The translations under genes and the position numbers were made by a program. From NCBI RefSeq assembly GCF_000512585.2, contig NC_089241.1, positions 3,738,001 to 3,802,000 of the forward strand: a stretch of 64,000 nucleotides of DNA, given 5' to 3'. Of the stretch, positions 1-11,900 are shown piece after piece. The notes under the pieces were generated by a model. That model was not told the DNA's origin and did not search any database. It saw nothing but the letters and a program-made list of their open reading frames with translations. This DNA comes from Kwoniella bestiolae CBS 10118 (lineage: Eukaryota > Basidiomycota > Tremellomycetes > Tremellales > Cryptococcaceae). Position 1 is the first letter of the stretch, and the number at the start of each line of letters is the position of its first letter.

Positions 1-1394
1 ACCCCTTATCCGGTATTACAATGATTTCTCTTATGTACAATTTGTTGCCTATACGTTCTAGTAGAAACACGATCCAACACCCAGCGCCGAGACTGTCCCG
101 CAACACATACCTAACAACACAAATATCAGTCAATACACCTTATGAACGACAGGGCGATAGTGGTTCGATTAGAGGAAAATGCCCATTCGGTTTTGTGAGT
201 TACCAAATAAAGACGATAAGGGACATACCGAACATCCCCGCTTTAGCAGCTTTATTCTTTCCCTCGCCACCACCACCTTTCTGATCTACGTAAATTGGTT
301 GAGAGGATGGGTCCATGGGTGGTTGTTGGCCGCTGTGTTTGTACAACGTATCATCAGCTTTTACCCTTGAGCAATTTTAGTACCAGTATATAACGTAGTT
401 GCGAGCCATCCGATGCTTCACAGTATATGGGACAGGGAACTACAGTCACTCACTATGCCTGTTGGTCCTTTCGTTGCTGTTTTGACAACGAGCTTGTGGG
501 GTACCATTTGCCATCGGAGGCTTGGTACATCCGTCCTGTTGGATCCTACCGGAGCGAGGTGGTCTATCAGCCTGGCAAGTGGGAAGTGGGAAGTGGGAGA
601 AGCAAAGGATTGACTTACTTCATACATGCTGAATGGGTACTCTGTCTGATGAATTGTATGTCTGATATCCTGATGATTCGTTTGATATGTGCAGTGTTAT
701 ATGTATCGAAGATAGGAGGATTGATGCGCCATCGAAATGAGATAATCTTATTTATAGTACCATGCAAAGCATGGAGCGAGGAATGTAATGTACGAGTAAT
801 GTCAGGTGATCAACCCCGAAATGGAAATGCCAAGAACAGAGAAACGGTTAATAACCTTACACCGCCCCGGAAAGGAGACTAACGGCCGAGATCGAGGTGG
901 ATACCTTGACGTAAGGTTAAATGGTGTTGTGTTCGAAAGATCCAGTGTAACTACTCTTTGTCTTTGGTCCGACAATTCGATAGTGAGAAATGAGTTGTAT
1001 ACATGTAATCACAGTATCAATCATATACAAGATACAGACCACAGGTGATGTCGTGCCCTTGATCAGCAGATACGAGTGCGCCATATAAGATTAACCTTAA
1101 ATACGGTATGACATACGAGTAGTACTGTAGTAGCCAACTCGCGGTCGTTTGAATGTATCTGCAAACGATTCATCTATCTTCCCAGCTTATCCCAAGCTAC
1201 TTGCCTTACACTGAACTCTCCATTCATACTGCTCAACGCAACGCTGCCTTCTTCAGCCAGCCTCCCATCACTGACAGCTCGTCCCTGCCTTCTCAAACAG
1301 ATCTACAGCTCACTCCAAAATTCAATCCGGACGTCCCTGCTGAAATGTCACAATTCGAACATCCACCCGACGATGTCGAGAGACCTCGCTATGA
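1..1394. other. No gene recognised (left edge)
   Basis: Open frames here are short, overlap on both strands, and have no recognisable protein motif, so I call no gene. A small tandem repeat, three copies of AAGTGGG, lies at 577-597. The stretch could be intergenic DNA, or it could hold untranslated or non-coding transcript that cannot be seen from sequence alone. Confidence 0.5.
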
Positions 1395-1913
1395 TTCGGC
1401 ATTTCAGAAGATCGACGTTATCAAAGTGATGATGGATCCGACTGTGGCTTCGGTCGTCATGCTTGCGACTTCACGTCAAAGGCATTCATCAGGATCAATC
1501 CACCTTATACACTCAAGCGCAAAATACCCGAAATAGGACCGCAATCTCAATATCGACATAATTCATCGTCATCCACTATACCTGGACAGGGTATGGACAC
1601 TGCAACGCCTGAACTTGAGCGTGATCCCCACGATTATCTTGATCCCAAATACAAAGCCAAATGGAAACATACGACCTCACTGCTCAGTTGGAGCTCGCCT
1701 ACCGAAGGAGAATCAGCTTATATTGGAAGTATGGCTGAAGAAGGTGATGCTCAAATGGTAGCGACCGCGCTCTTACTGCTCAGAGTACGACAGTCGCTCA
1801 TCAGACTGGAATACGATTACGCAGGAAAGAAACTGCGTTTAATGTATATTAGAGACACCCCTCAAGTCAGAACCTGTCAGTTTGCAAGCAGCTCTCGTCC
1901 CCGATCGGTCTGA
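1395..1913 (+). CDS. Weak hypothetical coding stretch, possibly a gene remnant
   Basis: One frame is open from just after a stop at 1392 to the TGA at 1911-1913. It reads like protein, with a DPHDYLDPKYKAKW segment and a Leu-rich helix-like stretch (ALLLLRVRQSLIRLEYDY). The only ATG in this frame with a long run is at 1593, which would give 106 residues. Upstream, a second frame starting at 1344 (MSQFEHPPDDVERP) stays open to 1536 and overlaps it. The coding signal therefore seems to change frame around 1400-1530. This fits either an unseen upstream exon joined by an intron or a frameshifted remnant. I recognise no family and propose no function. Start, exon structure and even coding status are uncertain. 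Confidence 0.22.
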   Translation, partial: FGISEDRRYQSDDGSDCGFGRHACDFTSKAFIRINPPYTLKRKIPEIGPQSQYRHNSSSSTIPGQGMDTATPELERDPHDYLDPKYKAKWKHTTSLLSWSSPTEGESAYIGSMAEEGDAQMVATALLLLRVRQSLIRLEYDYAGKKLRLMYIRDTPQVRTCQFASSSRPRSV

Positions 1914-2983
1914 GGCATACGTATCATCGCACATCCCTAAATTTATAATTACAGACATCTTCTGTGGGACTATTCCATGAAATGCAATGGATGAATGGAT
2001 GATCCACCAGTACATGTACTATACCAAGTCTGACGTGCACCGTGAATATTGCCGCTGGCTCAGCCCGTACGAGGAAACTTGGACTTCCATTCTCCAGTTG
2101 CTTCACTAATCCGGATGTGCATCGTATAAGCTTCTTAATCTGTATTTTTCCAATTCAAAGGAATTAGAAGTCTGTAGATTTACTATTGCGTAACACGAAA
2201 AGCCATCCCGAAACTAGCCATATCTTTTCTCATCATATATAGGCGGATTGGGGGAACTCAACTGCAAGTCACCATTCCCTGGGAAGGACGGTAGGCATGT
2301 CTGTCTGGTAGACAGTCATTCCCCATGTTTGTGTGCTTTTACTCTGAAGTGAGATATCATGAATGAGCATGAGAGAGAGCACGGTGGGTATTGAGTGCAC
2401 CTTCCACGATCAGCCGTCAAATTAAGGTTGAATATAGCATCATTCCTCAATTGATTGTCAGACAGTGTGACCACGGCTTAAGGATGTTTATGATCACTGA
2501 AATGCAAAATACACAATATCGTATACCAAAGGCTGTTCGAATTGGGATTATTGATTTAAGAATACATGTTGATCTCTGCTTTCTTTCTTTGTTGATGCCT
2601 TGATAACCCTCCGCGATGCGCTAACAATCCTTTCTTGATACCATTCCGCATAGTATTGGCCCTGGTCCCCGGGTCGCGTTGGGACCTGATCGTTTCGTTC
2701 TCCTTTCATTCAAGTGAAGCCATTATACTTGCTAACACCTCTTCAACGTCTGTAGATGGGCAGAGTACTCGGGATACAGGTTAATGAGATTGTGTCACGT
2801 GACACTTCACCCTCCGCACCGACGCGTAAAGTCAAGAAAGGGGGTCGTGTAGTTGATGATCATAGCGCTGACTCTGACTTTTGACTTTTGACCTTTCTCT
2901 AAGCATAGATACCTATCCCACATTGACATACCCATCACTATCCACCGTCTCTTCCTCAACTCTACAGGGATAGAAGAAGAAAG
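1914..2983. other. Intergenic region upstream of dynein
   Basis: No gene is recognised. Short open frames on both strands lack motifs. The last 250 bases are the likely promoter and 5' leader of the dynein heavy chain gene and contain a 14-bp palindrome around CACGTG at 2792-2805. The leader just before the ATG at 2984 is purine-rich (GAAGAAGAAAG), a favourable start context. Confidence 0.5.
2792..2805. promoter_or_regulatory. Perfect palindrome with E-box core CACGTG
   Basis: GTGTCACGTGACAC is a perfect 14-bp palindrome about 180 bp upstream of the dynein start codon. TCACGTGA is the known preferred site of Cbf1-type bHLH factors in fungi. That such a factor binds here is an inference from the sequence alone. 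Confidence 0.4.
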
Positions 2984-5900
2984 ATGGCCACGTCGGCTGT
3001 CGAAGATGGGATAGGAACACCCCTTCCTCCAACTGATGGAGGGGGAAGTGGGAATGCTGCTTTGGATTTCGATGTCAGCGTCTTCAGGACATACTTGGAG
3101 TCTCTCCTTCTCCCAGGTAAGCCAGACATATCCGCTTATGCAGTATGAATCTGGGTGCATGGCACTGACATTGCATCTGTGTTATGAAACTGCAGTCATG
3201 TCCGCTACAAAGCAAGAAATCGAGGATAGTTTATTCGAAGATCCGAGCTTTGATGAGAAGACTGTACGGTTCGCTACTGATCCTGGTTGTCAAGTGGTGT
3301 ACATCACCAAAGAGAGATACCTCGACGTCGATGAGGATGGTACGCTTTAGCTGCTTCTTCGTCTCTCCACCAGTATACGCTTCTGACAATTGTTCTTAAC
3401 TCGCCTTTTCAGACACACCCATCGCTAGGATCACATATCGACTCCATCTCCCACCTACTCCACCTCATTCCCCCAATTGCATCTCCACACTCGCTTTGAT
3501 CAAAATCTCGCCCACCTTAGATTCTCTCAACCCCATGGGAACACAATTACATTTCCTCCAATTATCCTCCTCCGCCTCCGCCGCCGCAGTACCTTCTTTG
3601 GTAAATGACGAATCACCCTCAGGAGCGTCTACGGCAGTGACCACACCTACCAATCAAGCTACTCCATACGATGGGCTACATAGTCTGGTGCACTGGGGTG
3701 TAGCACCATGGTTCGACTCCTATGTATCGTCCAAGTCGAGCTTGACCGAGAATCAGTCGAGCAAGAAGAACCAATCGGGAGAAGCTTCAATGGGTATTCC
3801 GGTCACCAAGAAGAAATTTGCGGAATTAGAATTGAGCTTGTTGCATTTGAAGCAGAACGTAGAGATTCCAGAAGCTAGATTGGGGGTCCATCCTGCTATT
3901 AGAAAAGCCGTTGCCCAGGTGAGTTTTGTGTGCTCTCTCTACTACCTGCCATCAAGCTCATATACGATTACAGTGTCACGCAAACGGGACGAGAGTGTCA
4001 GTCGATGCCGTCGAACCATCCTCACTTCTTTCCGATCCAGCCTTCCTCAACAAGCTCCAAGCCGATGTGAATTCATGGATCAAGGAGATACAATCTGTCA
4101 CTAAATTATCAAGAGATGTTTCGTCAGGTACAGCTTCTCAAGAGATTAACTTTTGGTTGTCAATGGAACACGCTTTGGAGAACATCGAAGCTCAGCTTAG
4201 AGGCGAGGAGGTGGGATTAGCAATGGATGTTCTGAAACATGCCAAACGATTTCATGCGACCGTTAGTTTCTTGGCTGATACTGGGTTGAAAGAAGCCACG
4301 GACATTGGTGAGTTGCATCTTTTCCCGGTGGCAAGAGACTCAACTGACTCGGGATCTTAGTACATAAACACAATATCCTCATGAAGGATTTCCCACTTGA
4401 CGAGCTTTTGGCAGCTACGGACCTTGAGAAGATACAAGAAGCCATCTACCTTATTTTCGGGCATATCAACAAGAAACTGAAGCTCTCGTAAGTTAGCTTG
4501 ATTCCACCAATCGAACTCAAGCTAACATCTCATGTCAGTCCTTATCCCATTCGACGAACTCTGCCTCTCGTTGAAGCTATATCTTCCGATTTCAATGATC
4601 AGCTCCTCAAGGTACTCGGCAGTCAGCGACTCATGTACATGGACTACGCCAAATTCGAAGAAGTCATGGCTATGACAGCTGATGTCTTCGCAACTTGGGA
4701 TGAGAATATGAAGGATTTCACCAATGTTGCTAGAGAAGGTGAGATGACTTCTAAACCCACACATCGCTTTCTAAACTATCCGCTAACTTAACAATGCCTA
4801 GTGTCTCGTAAACGAGCTGAAAAATTCATCTCAATCAAGATCAACCCTGCTCATGCCAAGCTCCAAGAGCGAGCCACCTATCTCCGAGGCTTCAGACGTT
4901 CGCATGAGCAACTACGAGTCATGACTTCCTCCACTAGGACGTTCAGCGGTCTTGGCAATGACGCTCCTTTCGATATCGACATGGAAGAAGAAGTGAGATT
5001 GAGTTACGAAAGCGTCAAGAACGTTGATGTGCTCGATGTATCGTCTGAGGGATCGGAAATCTGGTACACTGCCGAAACCGCCTACAACGATAGAGTAGCT
5101 CGAATCGAAAATCAGATCATCTCGAGGTTGAGGGATAAATTGGCCACCGCCAGAAACGCTCAAGAAATGTTCAGAGTGTTCTCCAAATTCAACACCCTCT
5201 TCGTCAGACCTAAAATTCGAGGTGCTATCCAAGAATACCAAACACGTCTGATCGAATCTGTCAAAGAAGATATCCGACAACTACGACAAAAGTTTACCGA
5301 GAACTATCGGAATTCCCAAGCATACCATATGTCACAGATGCGAGACTTCCCTTCGGTATCTAGTGCTATCATCTGGGCGAGACAGATCGAAAGACAACTT
5401 CTCACGTACATGAAAAGGGTAGAAGATGTCCTAGGTAAAGGATGGGAAAGTTACGCCGAAGGTCATAAGCTTCAAGTTGAAAGTGCTTCTTTCCGAGCAA
5501 AATTGGATACTAGGCCGCTGTATGATGCTTGGATCGGTGATATAACCAAAAGAGGAAACCTCACCATCACCGGTAGATTATTCGATGTCATTAGAACTCG
5601 AGCGACTGCCACCAATGCTCAAGGTCAACTTCAATTGGTCGTTCAATTTGATCCCCAAGTCATCGCTCTCTTCAAGGAAGTTAGAGCGCTCATCTGGCTT
5701 GGGTTCCCTGTACCTTTGACTATCAGTCACAAGGCCAAGGATGCCAAACGAGTTTATCCTCATGCTGTCAGCTTAATGGAATCCGTCAGAACGTACACCC
5801 AAACACTGGACCTGATTGAGAGAAACGAAGATGTTGCTATATTGCTTGCTAGTTATCGATCCCATGCTCAACAAATGATCGAGCGAGGTGGGTGTCTGTG

Positions 5901-8900
5901 CAAGTGTCGATTGGTATGAGAAAATGGCTGATGCATGTGTATAGGTATCAAAATGCAATGGGATCACCTGGTCAACGCATATGAAGGCCAACGGTATCTC
6001 CCAGGCGGAGCTGCCGATGGCCGAGAAAGTCGACACTTCCTCTTTGTCCGAGAATTTGCTTCGGTTATATCCTTACTTCAAGATAAGACCAACGCTCTTA
6101 TCGAGATCTCGACTGACATTACCCGAATCGTCGACGAGTTGTCCACTTGCGACTTCACCGAAGAGGCTTTCTCAAACCTTCTAAGCCAGATTCAGAAGAC
6201 GATCGACCATCTCAATTTGGAAAATTATAGCAACCTCGATGCTTGGGTCATCACCCTCAACGAAAGAATCGATAAAGTCTTGAGAGAAAGATTGGTTCAA
6301 GCGATTGATTCTTGGTGCGAAGAATTTGGAAGAGAAGAAGAATCAAACTTGCCCAATGGTGATCAGGAGGGTTCAGGCACTAAAGCGAGTAAATCGGAGG
6401 TACACATCGAACCGCTCGTTCATGAAATCAGAATCCGAAATCAAGTCATATACCTTGATCCACCTATTGAGTTAGCTAGACAAGAATGGCTAGGGCAATT
6501 CCAAGATGCTTTAGGTGAGTATTCAAGACAAATCCCAGTTGTGTCGTGAGCTGAGTTGGCGTAATGTAAAGGCGTGGTATGTAACCTCAACCGCATCCGA
6601 AGTTCTCGATACGAAATCAGCCTCCAAGTCGACGAAGCTGGAGTAGAAGAAACGTCTTACGTCGGTTTACTCACCTCTTTCGACGACGGTACCCTTGAGA
6701 AACCTTTGGCTCTCATCGAAGATAAGGTACAAACCGTCAGCGCCTATGTCGACAAATGGCTACAATTCCAATCTCTCTGGGATCTAGAAGCGGAATCTGT
6801 CTACAGTCGACTCGGCGACTCTCTAGCAGATTGGGGTCAACTCATCTCTGATATTCGACAAGCCCGAACTACCTTCGATACCACCGATACCAAGAAGGAA
6901 TTTGGAGTATGTGTGATTGATTATGCCAATGCTCAAAGCAAGGTCAATGCAAAATATGATTCTTGGCAGAGAGAGCTTCTTACCCGATATGGTACAAAAC
7001 TTGGATCAACTATCAAAGAAACCTATTCAGCGATATTAAAGGCCCGAACGGATCTTGAAACTCTCGCGATCGAAGGCTCATCCACTGCTCAAGCTGTTGC
7101 TTTTATCACTTTCGTTCAGGATCTCAAGAGGAAGGTGGCCAAGTGGGGACCTGAAATTGAGGAATTCAACTCCGGTCAAAAGACACTGGAAAGGCAGAGA
7201 TACTCTTTCCCCAACGATTGGCTCTATGTTGATCAGATGCAAGGTGAATGGAGCGCTTTTACGGATATCTTGAAGAGGAAAGATGACTCTATCAAAGAGC
7301 AAGTTGGTGAGTAAGATTTCTCCAGCTTGATTATCATGTGTTGCGATCGTTCTGACATTCTGCATGCCGGTTGCAGCTGGTCTCCAACTGAAGATCGTAG
7401 CCGAGGATAAAGTGATCGATGGAAGAATTGCAGACTTTGTAACGGAGTGGGAGGCAAACAAGTGAGTCAGCTCGGCAGTCGATTCTAGTGGTGATAGCGG
7501 GAGCTGATATGCCGTGTACAGACCTCTTCAAGGTAGTATCAAAGCTGAAACAGCTATCAACACTCTCAACGTATTCGAAGGTAGACTTACAAGATTGATC
7601 GAAGAGTACGATCTTGTCTGTCGAGCCAAAGAAGCTCTTGATCTGGAGCATACCAAGGATGATAGACTACAACCTGTCACTGAAGAATTAAGAGATCTTA
7701 AAGCTGTTTGGACTGCTCTTTCAGGAATCTGGGGAAGACTAGCCCAATTACGAGAAACCCTCTGGACGGCGGTTCAGCCTCGTAAACTCCGTCAAGAGCT
7801 CGATGGTATCTTGTCCTCCACAAGAGATATGCCGAGTAGAATGCGACAGTATGCTGCGTTCGAATATGTCCAGGAAACGATTAGGGGTCTGTTAAAATCG
7901 AATATCTTGATTGGTGAATTGAAGTCCGAGGCTCTGAGGGAAAGACACTGGTCAAAGTTGTATAAGGCTTTGAGAATGCCTTCTACCCAGGCTACAACGT
8001 GAGTCACTGTTGACGGTGTCTCATGAAGAGGACCAGCGCTGACGAGAAGTACAGCATGACCCTAGGTCAAGTCTACGATCTCGATATCAAGAGGAACGAA
8101 GCACTGATCAAAGAAGTCGTTGTTCAAGCTCAGGGTGAAATGGCTTTAGAAGAGTTCCTCAAACAAGTTAGAGAGACTTGGACGTCATACTCCCTCGACC
8201 TGATCAACTACCAGAACAAGTGTAGATTGATTAGAGGATGGGATGACTTGTTCAACAAGTGTGGAGAACACCTCAACTCCCTCACAGCCATGCGAATGTC
8301 TCCCTACTATAGAGTATTCGAGGAAGACGCCGCTGCATGGGAGGAGAAGCTTAATCGGATTCATGTCCTTTTTGATGTTTGGATAGATGTCCAAAGACAA
8401 TGGGTTTACCTCGAAGGTATCTTCTCGGGGAGTGCGGACATCAAGCATCTCTTACCCGTTGAAAGCGCTCGTTTCCAGAACATCAATTCCGAATTCCTGA
8501 CTGTCATGAAAAGAGTCAACAAATCGCCTTTCGTCCTTGATGTCCTAAACATCCCTGGTATCCAGAAAAACCTCGAGCGGTTAGCAGATTTGCTCACCAA
8601 GATTCAAAAAGCTCTTGGAGAATACCTGGAGAAAGAACGATCGTCCTTCCCTCGATTCTACTTTGTCGGTGATGAAGATTTACTGGAAATCATTGGTAAT
8701 AGTAAAGATATTAGACGTATCATGAAGCACCTCAAGAAGATGTTTGCTGGTATCTCAACTCTCCAATTGGATGAGGACGAAACTCAGCTACTTGGATTCT
8801 CGTCTAGGGAAGGCGAAGAAGTCCTCTTCCGGGCTCCTATTGTACTCAAAGATTACGCTAAGATCAACGACTGGCTTGCCAAAGTTGAATCGGAAATGCG

Positions 8901-11900
8901 ACTGTCTCTTGCTCATCTCCTATCTCAAGCTGTATCGGAACTTCAGGCTTTCTTCAAAGTGGATTCAGATCTCTCCCTTTCCGATCTTTTGGCTTGGATC
9001 GACTCATATCCTGCTCAATTGTTGGTACTTGCTGTTCAAGTAGCTTGGACCAATCTAGTCGAATCGTCTATTTCGACTGCTGGATTGACAGGAGTTCTGT
9101 CTCTTGTGTCGAAAACGCTCGACCTACTCGCCGACACTGTATTACAAGATATCGCTGTACTACAAAGAAGGAAATGCGAGCACCTGATCACCGAGCTCGT
9201 GCACCAGCGAGACGTCATCAGATCGCTTATCAACTCTGGAGTCAGAAGCAATACGAGCTTCGATTGGTTATACCACATGCGATTCTACCTCAACGAAAAT
9301 ATCGATGATCCCCTTCTTCGATTGGAGATTCGTATGGCCGATGCTGTCTTCCCATACGGATACGAATATCTTGGTATCCCTGATCGACTTGTCCAAACAC
9401 CTTTGACCGACCGATGTTACCTCACTCTCACTCAAGCTCTGGACAATCAGCTTGGTGGATCCCCGTTCGGTCCTGCCGGTACTGGTAAGACTGAATCCGT
9501 CAAATCCCTTGGTGTCCAACTTGGAAGATTCGTTCTTGTCTTCTGTTGTGACGAAACATTCGATTTCCAAGCTATGGGTAGAATCTTCATTGGTCTTTGC
9601 CAAGTTGGCGCATGGGGATGTTTCGATGAGTTCAATCGACTGGAAGAAAGGATCCTTTCGGCTGTTTCTCAACAGGTACAAAGTATCCAACAAGGTCTCG
9701 CTCAAGCTGCTACCAACCCGAACGCTGAGGTCGAGCTTGTCGGCAAGAAATTGAAGATCAACACTAGAACAGGTATCTTCATCACCATGAACCCTGGATA
9801 TGCTGGTCGATCAAACTTGCCTGATAATTTGAAGAAGCTGTTTAGAAGTATGTCCATGACTAGACCTGATCAGGAACTCATTGCGCAAGTATTACTGTTC
9901 TCGAAGGGGTTCAGAACTGCAGAAAACCTCGCTTCGAAAGTCGTACCATTCTTCAACCTCTGTGCGGAACAGCTCTCTGCTCAACCTCATTATGACTTCG
10001 GTCTTCGTGCGCTCAAAGCTGTACTGGCTAGTGCTGGTATACTGAAGAGGGACAGATATTTGAAAGGAAGGGATACGCAAGATCAGACGGATCAAATTGC
10101 CGAGCAACAGATAATGATTCAGAGTGTTACTGAGACTATTGTGCCTAAGCTGGTCGCCGAAGATGTTCCCCTGCTGAAAGCGTAAGTCCATTCCGCATCC
10201 TCGGTCATTGATTTCGCTGATGATCTGTACAGACTGCTTGAGGATGTCTTCCCTGGAGTTGAATACGCACCTGTGGATCTTGATGCTCTCAAAGTCAAGA
10301 TCTCGGAAGTATGTAAGGAACGTCAACTCGTTGCTGGACCTGCATGGATCGAGAAGGTCGTACAACTGTACCAGATCCAGAACATCTCTCATGGTCTCAT
10401 GATGGTTGGTCCTTCTGGTTCGGGTAAGACTCAAGCTTGGCAGGTCCTTCTTAGCGCCCTGGAAAGGCTTGATGGTGTTGAGGGAACTCCTTATGTGATT
10501 GATCCCAAAGCTATTGACAAGGAAGCGTTATATGGTACACTCGATCCGACTACCAGAGAATGGAATGATGGTCTTTTCACGCATATTCTCAGGAAGATCG
10601 TGGACAACGTCAGAGGTGAAAATACGAAGAGACACTGGATCATCTTTGATGGGGACGTCGATCCGGAATGGGTTGAGAACTTGAACAGGTAAGCTTTTCT
10701 TGATTGAATAGGCTGGATACGAGAAGCTGAGAGCCTGAATCAGTGTATTGGACGATAACAAACTGCTTACTTTGCCCAATGGTGAACGTCTGAACTTGCC
10801 ACCTAACGTACGGGTCATGTTTGAAGTCGAACATCTTCGGTATGCCACTCTTGCCACTGTCAGTCGATGTGGTATGATCTGGTTCAGCGAGGAAGTCATC
10901 GATACTGCAATGATTTGTCGACATCACCTTGACATCTTGGCTTCCACACCTATCGGCGCTGAAGATGATGAAGCTCCGGATTTCATTGCTGGTGGACATG
11001 CCAATGCCGCTTCAAGGGGTCAACTTGAATCTCAAAAGCACATCGTCAATTTACTTGAATCCCATTTCGGGCCAAACGGACTAGTCAATTCAGCTTTAGA
11101 TTTCGCCGAAAAATGCCAGCATATCATGGACTTCACTCCCATCCGAGCGCTCAACACCCTTTTCTCCCTTCTCAAAGCTACCGTCCGAAACGTGCTTGAA
11201 TATAACGCTCGACACGCCGATTTCCCTCTTGCTGCTGAGAAGGTGGAAGCTTACGTCACTCGGAGATTACTGCTCAACATTGTTTGGTCCTTTGTCGGAG
11301 ATGCCAAATTGGACGTTCGTGCGAAATTAGGAGAACATCTACGAAGAGAATCAGGTATCGAAACACCCGTTTTAGGTCCTGGCGCTTCCTTGATCGACTA
11401 CGATGTCGATGTTGCGTCTTCCTCTTGGGTCGCTTGGCAATCTAGAGTACCCACGGTGGAAGTCGAAACTCATGCGATCACCTCTGCCGATGTTGTCATC
11501 CCAACCATCGATACTGTACGACACGAAGAAGTACTGTACAGTTGGCTCGCCGAACATAAACCACTTATCCTCTGTGGTCCTCCAGGTTCGGGTAAGACTA
11601 TGACTTTATTCAGTGCTTTGCGGAAACTTCCAGATCTCGAGGTAGTCGGTCTCAACTTTTCCAGTGCTACAACCCCTGAACTTATCCTCAAAACTTTCGA
11701 ACAATATTGCGAATACCGAAAGACTCCCAACGGAGTTGTTCTCGCTCCTCAGCAGATTGGTCGATGGCTTGTGGTGTTCTGCGACGAGATCAATTTGCCC
11801 GCTACCGACAAATATGGTACTCAAAGGGTGATATCCTTCCTTAGACAGCTCATGGAATGCAATGGTTTCTGGAGGACATCCGATCTAGCATGGGTCAAGA

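Noticed and set aside
427..882. 151-codon open frame on the plus strand
   Set aside because: Composition is random-looking (many Cys, Trp and Met), there is no motif, and competing frames lie on both strands.
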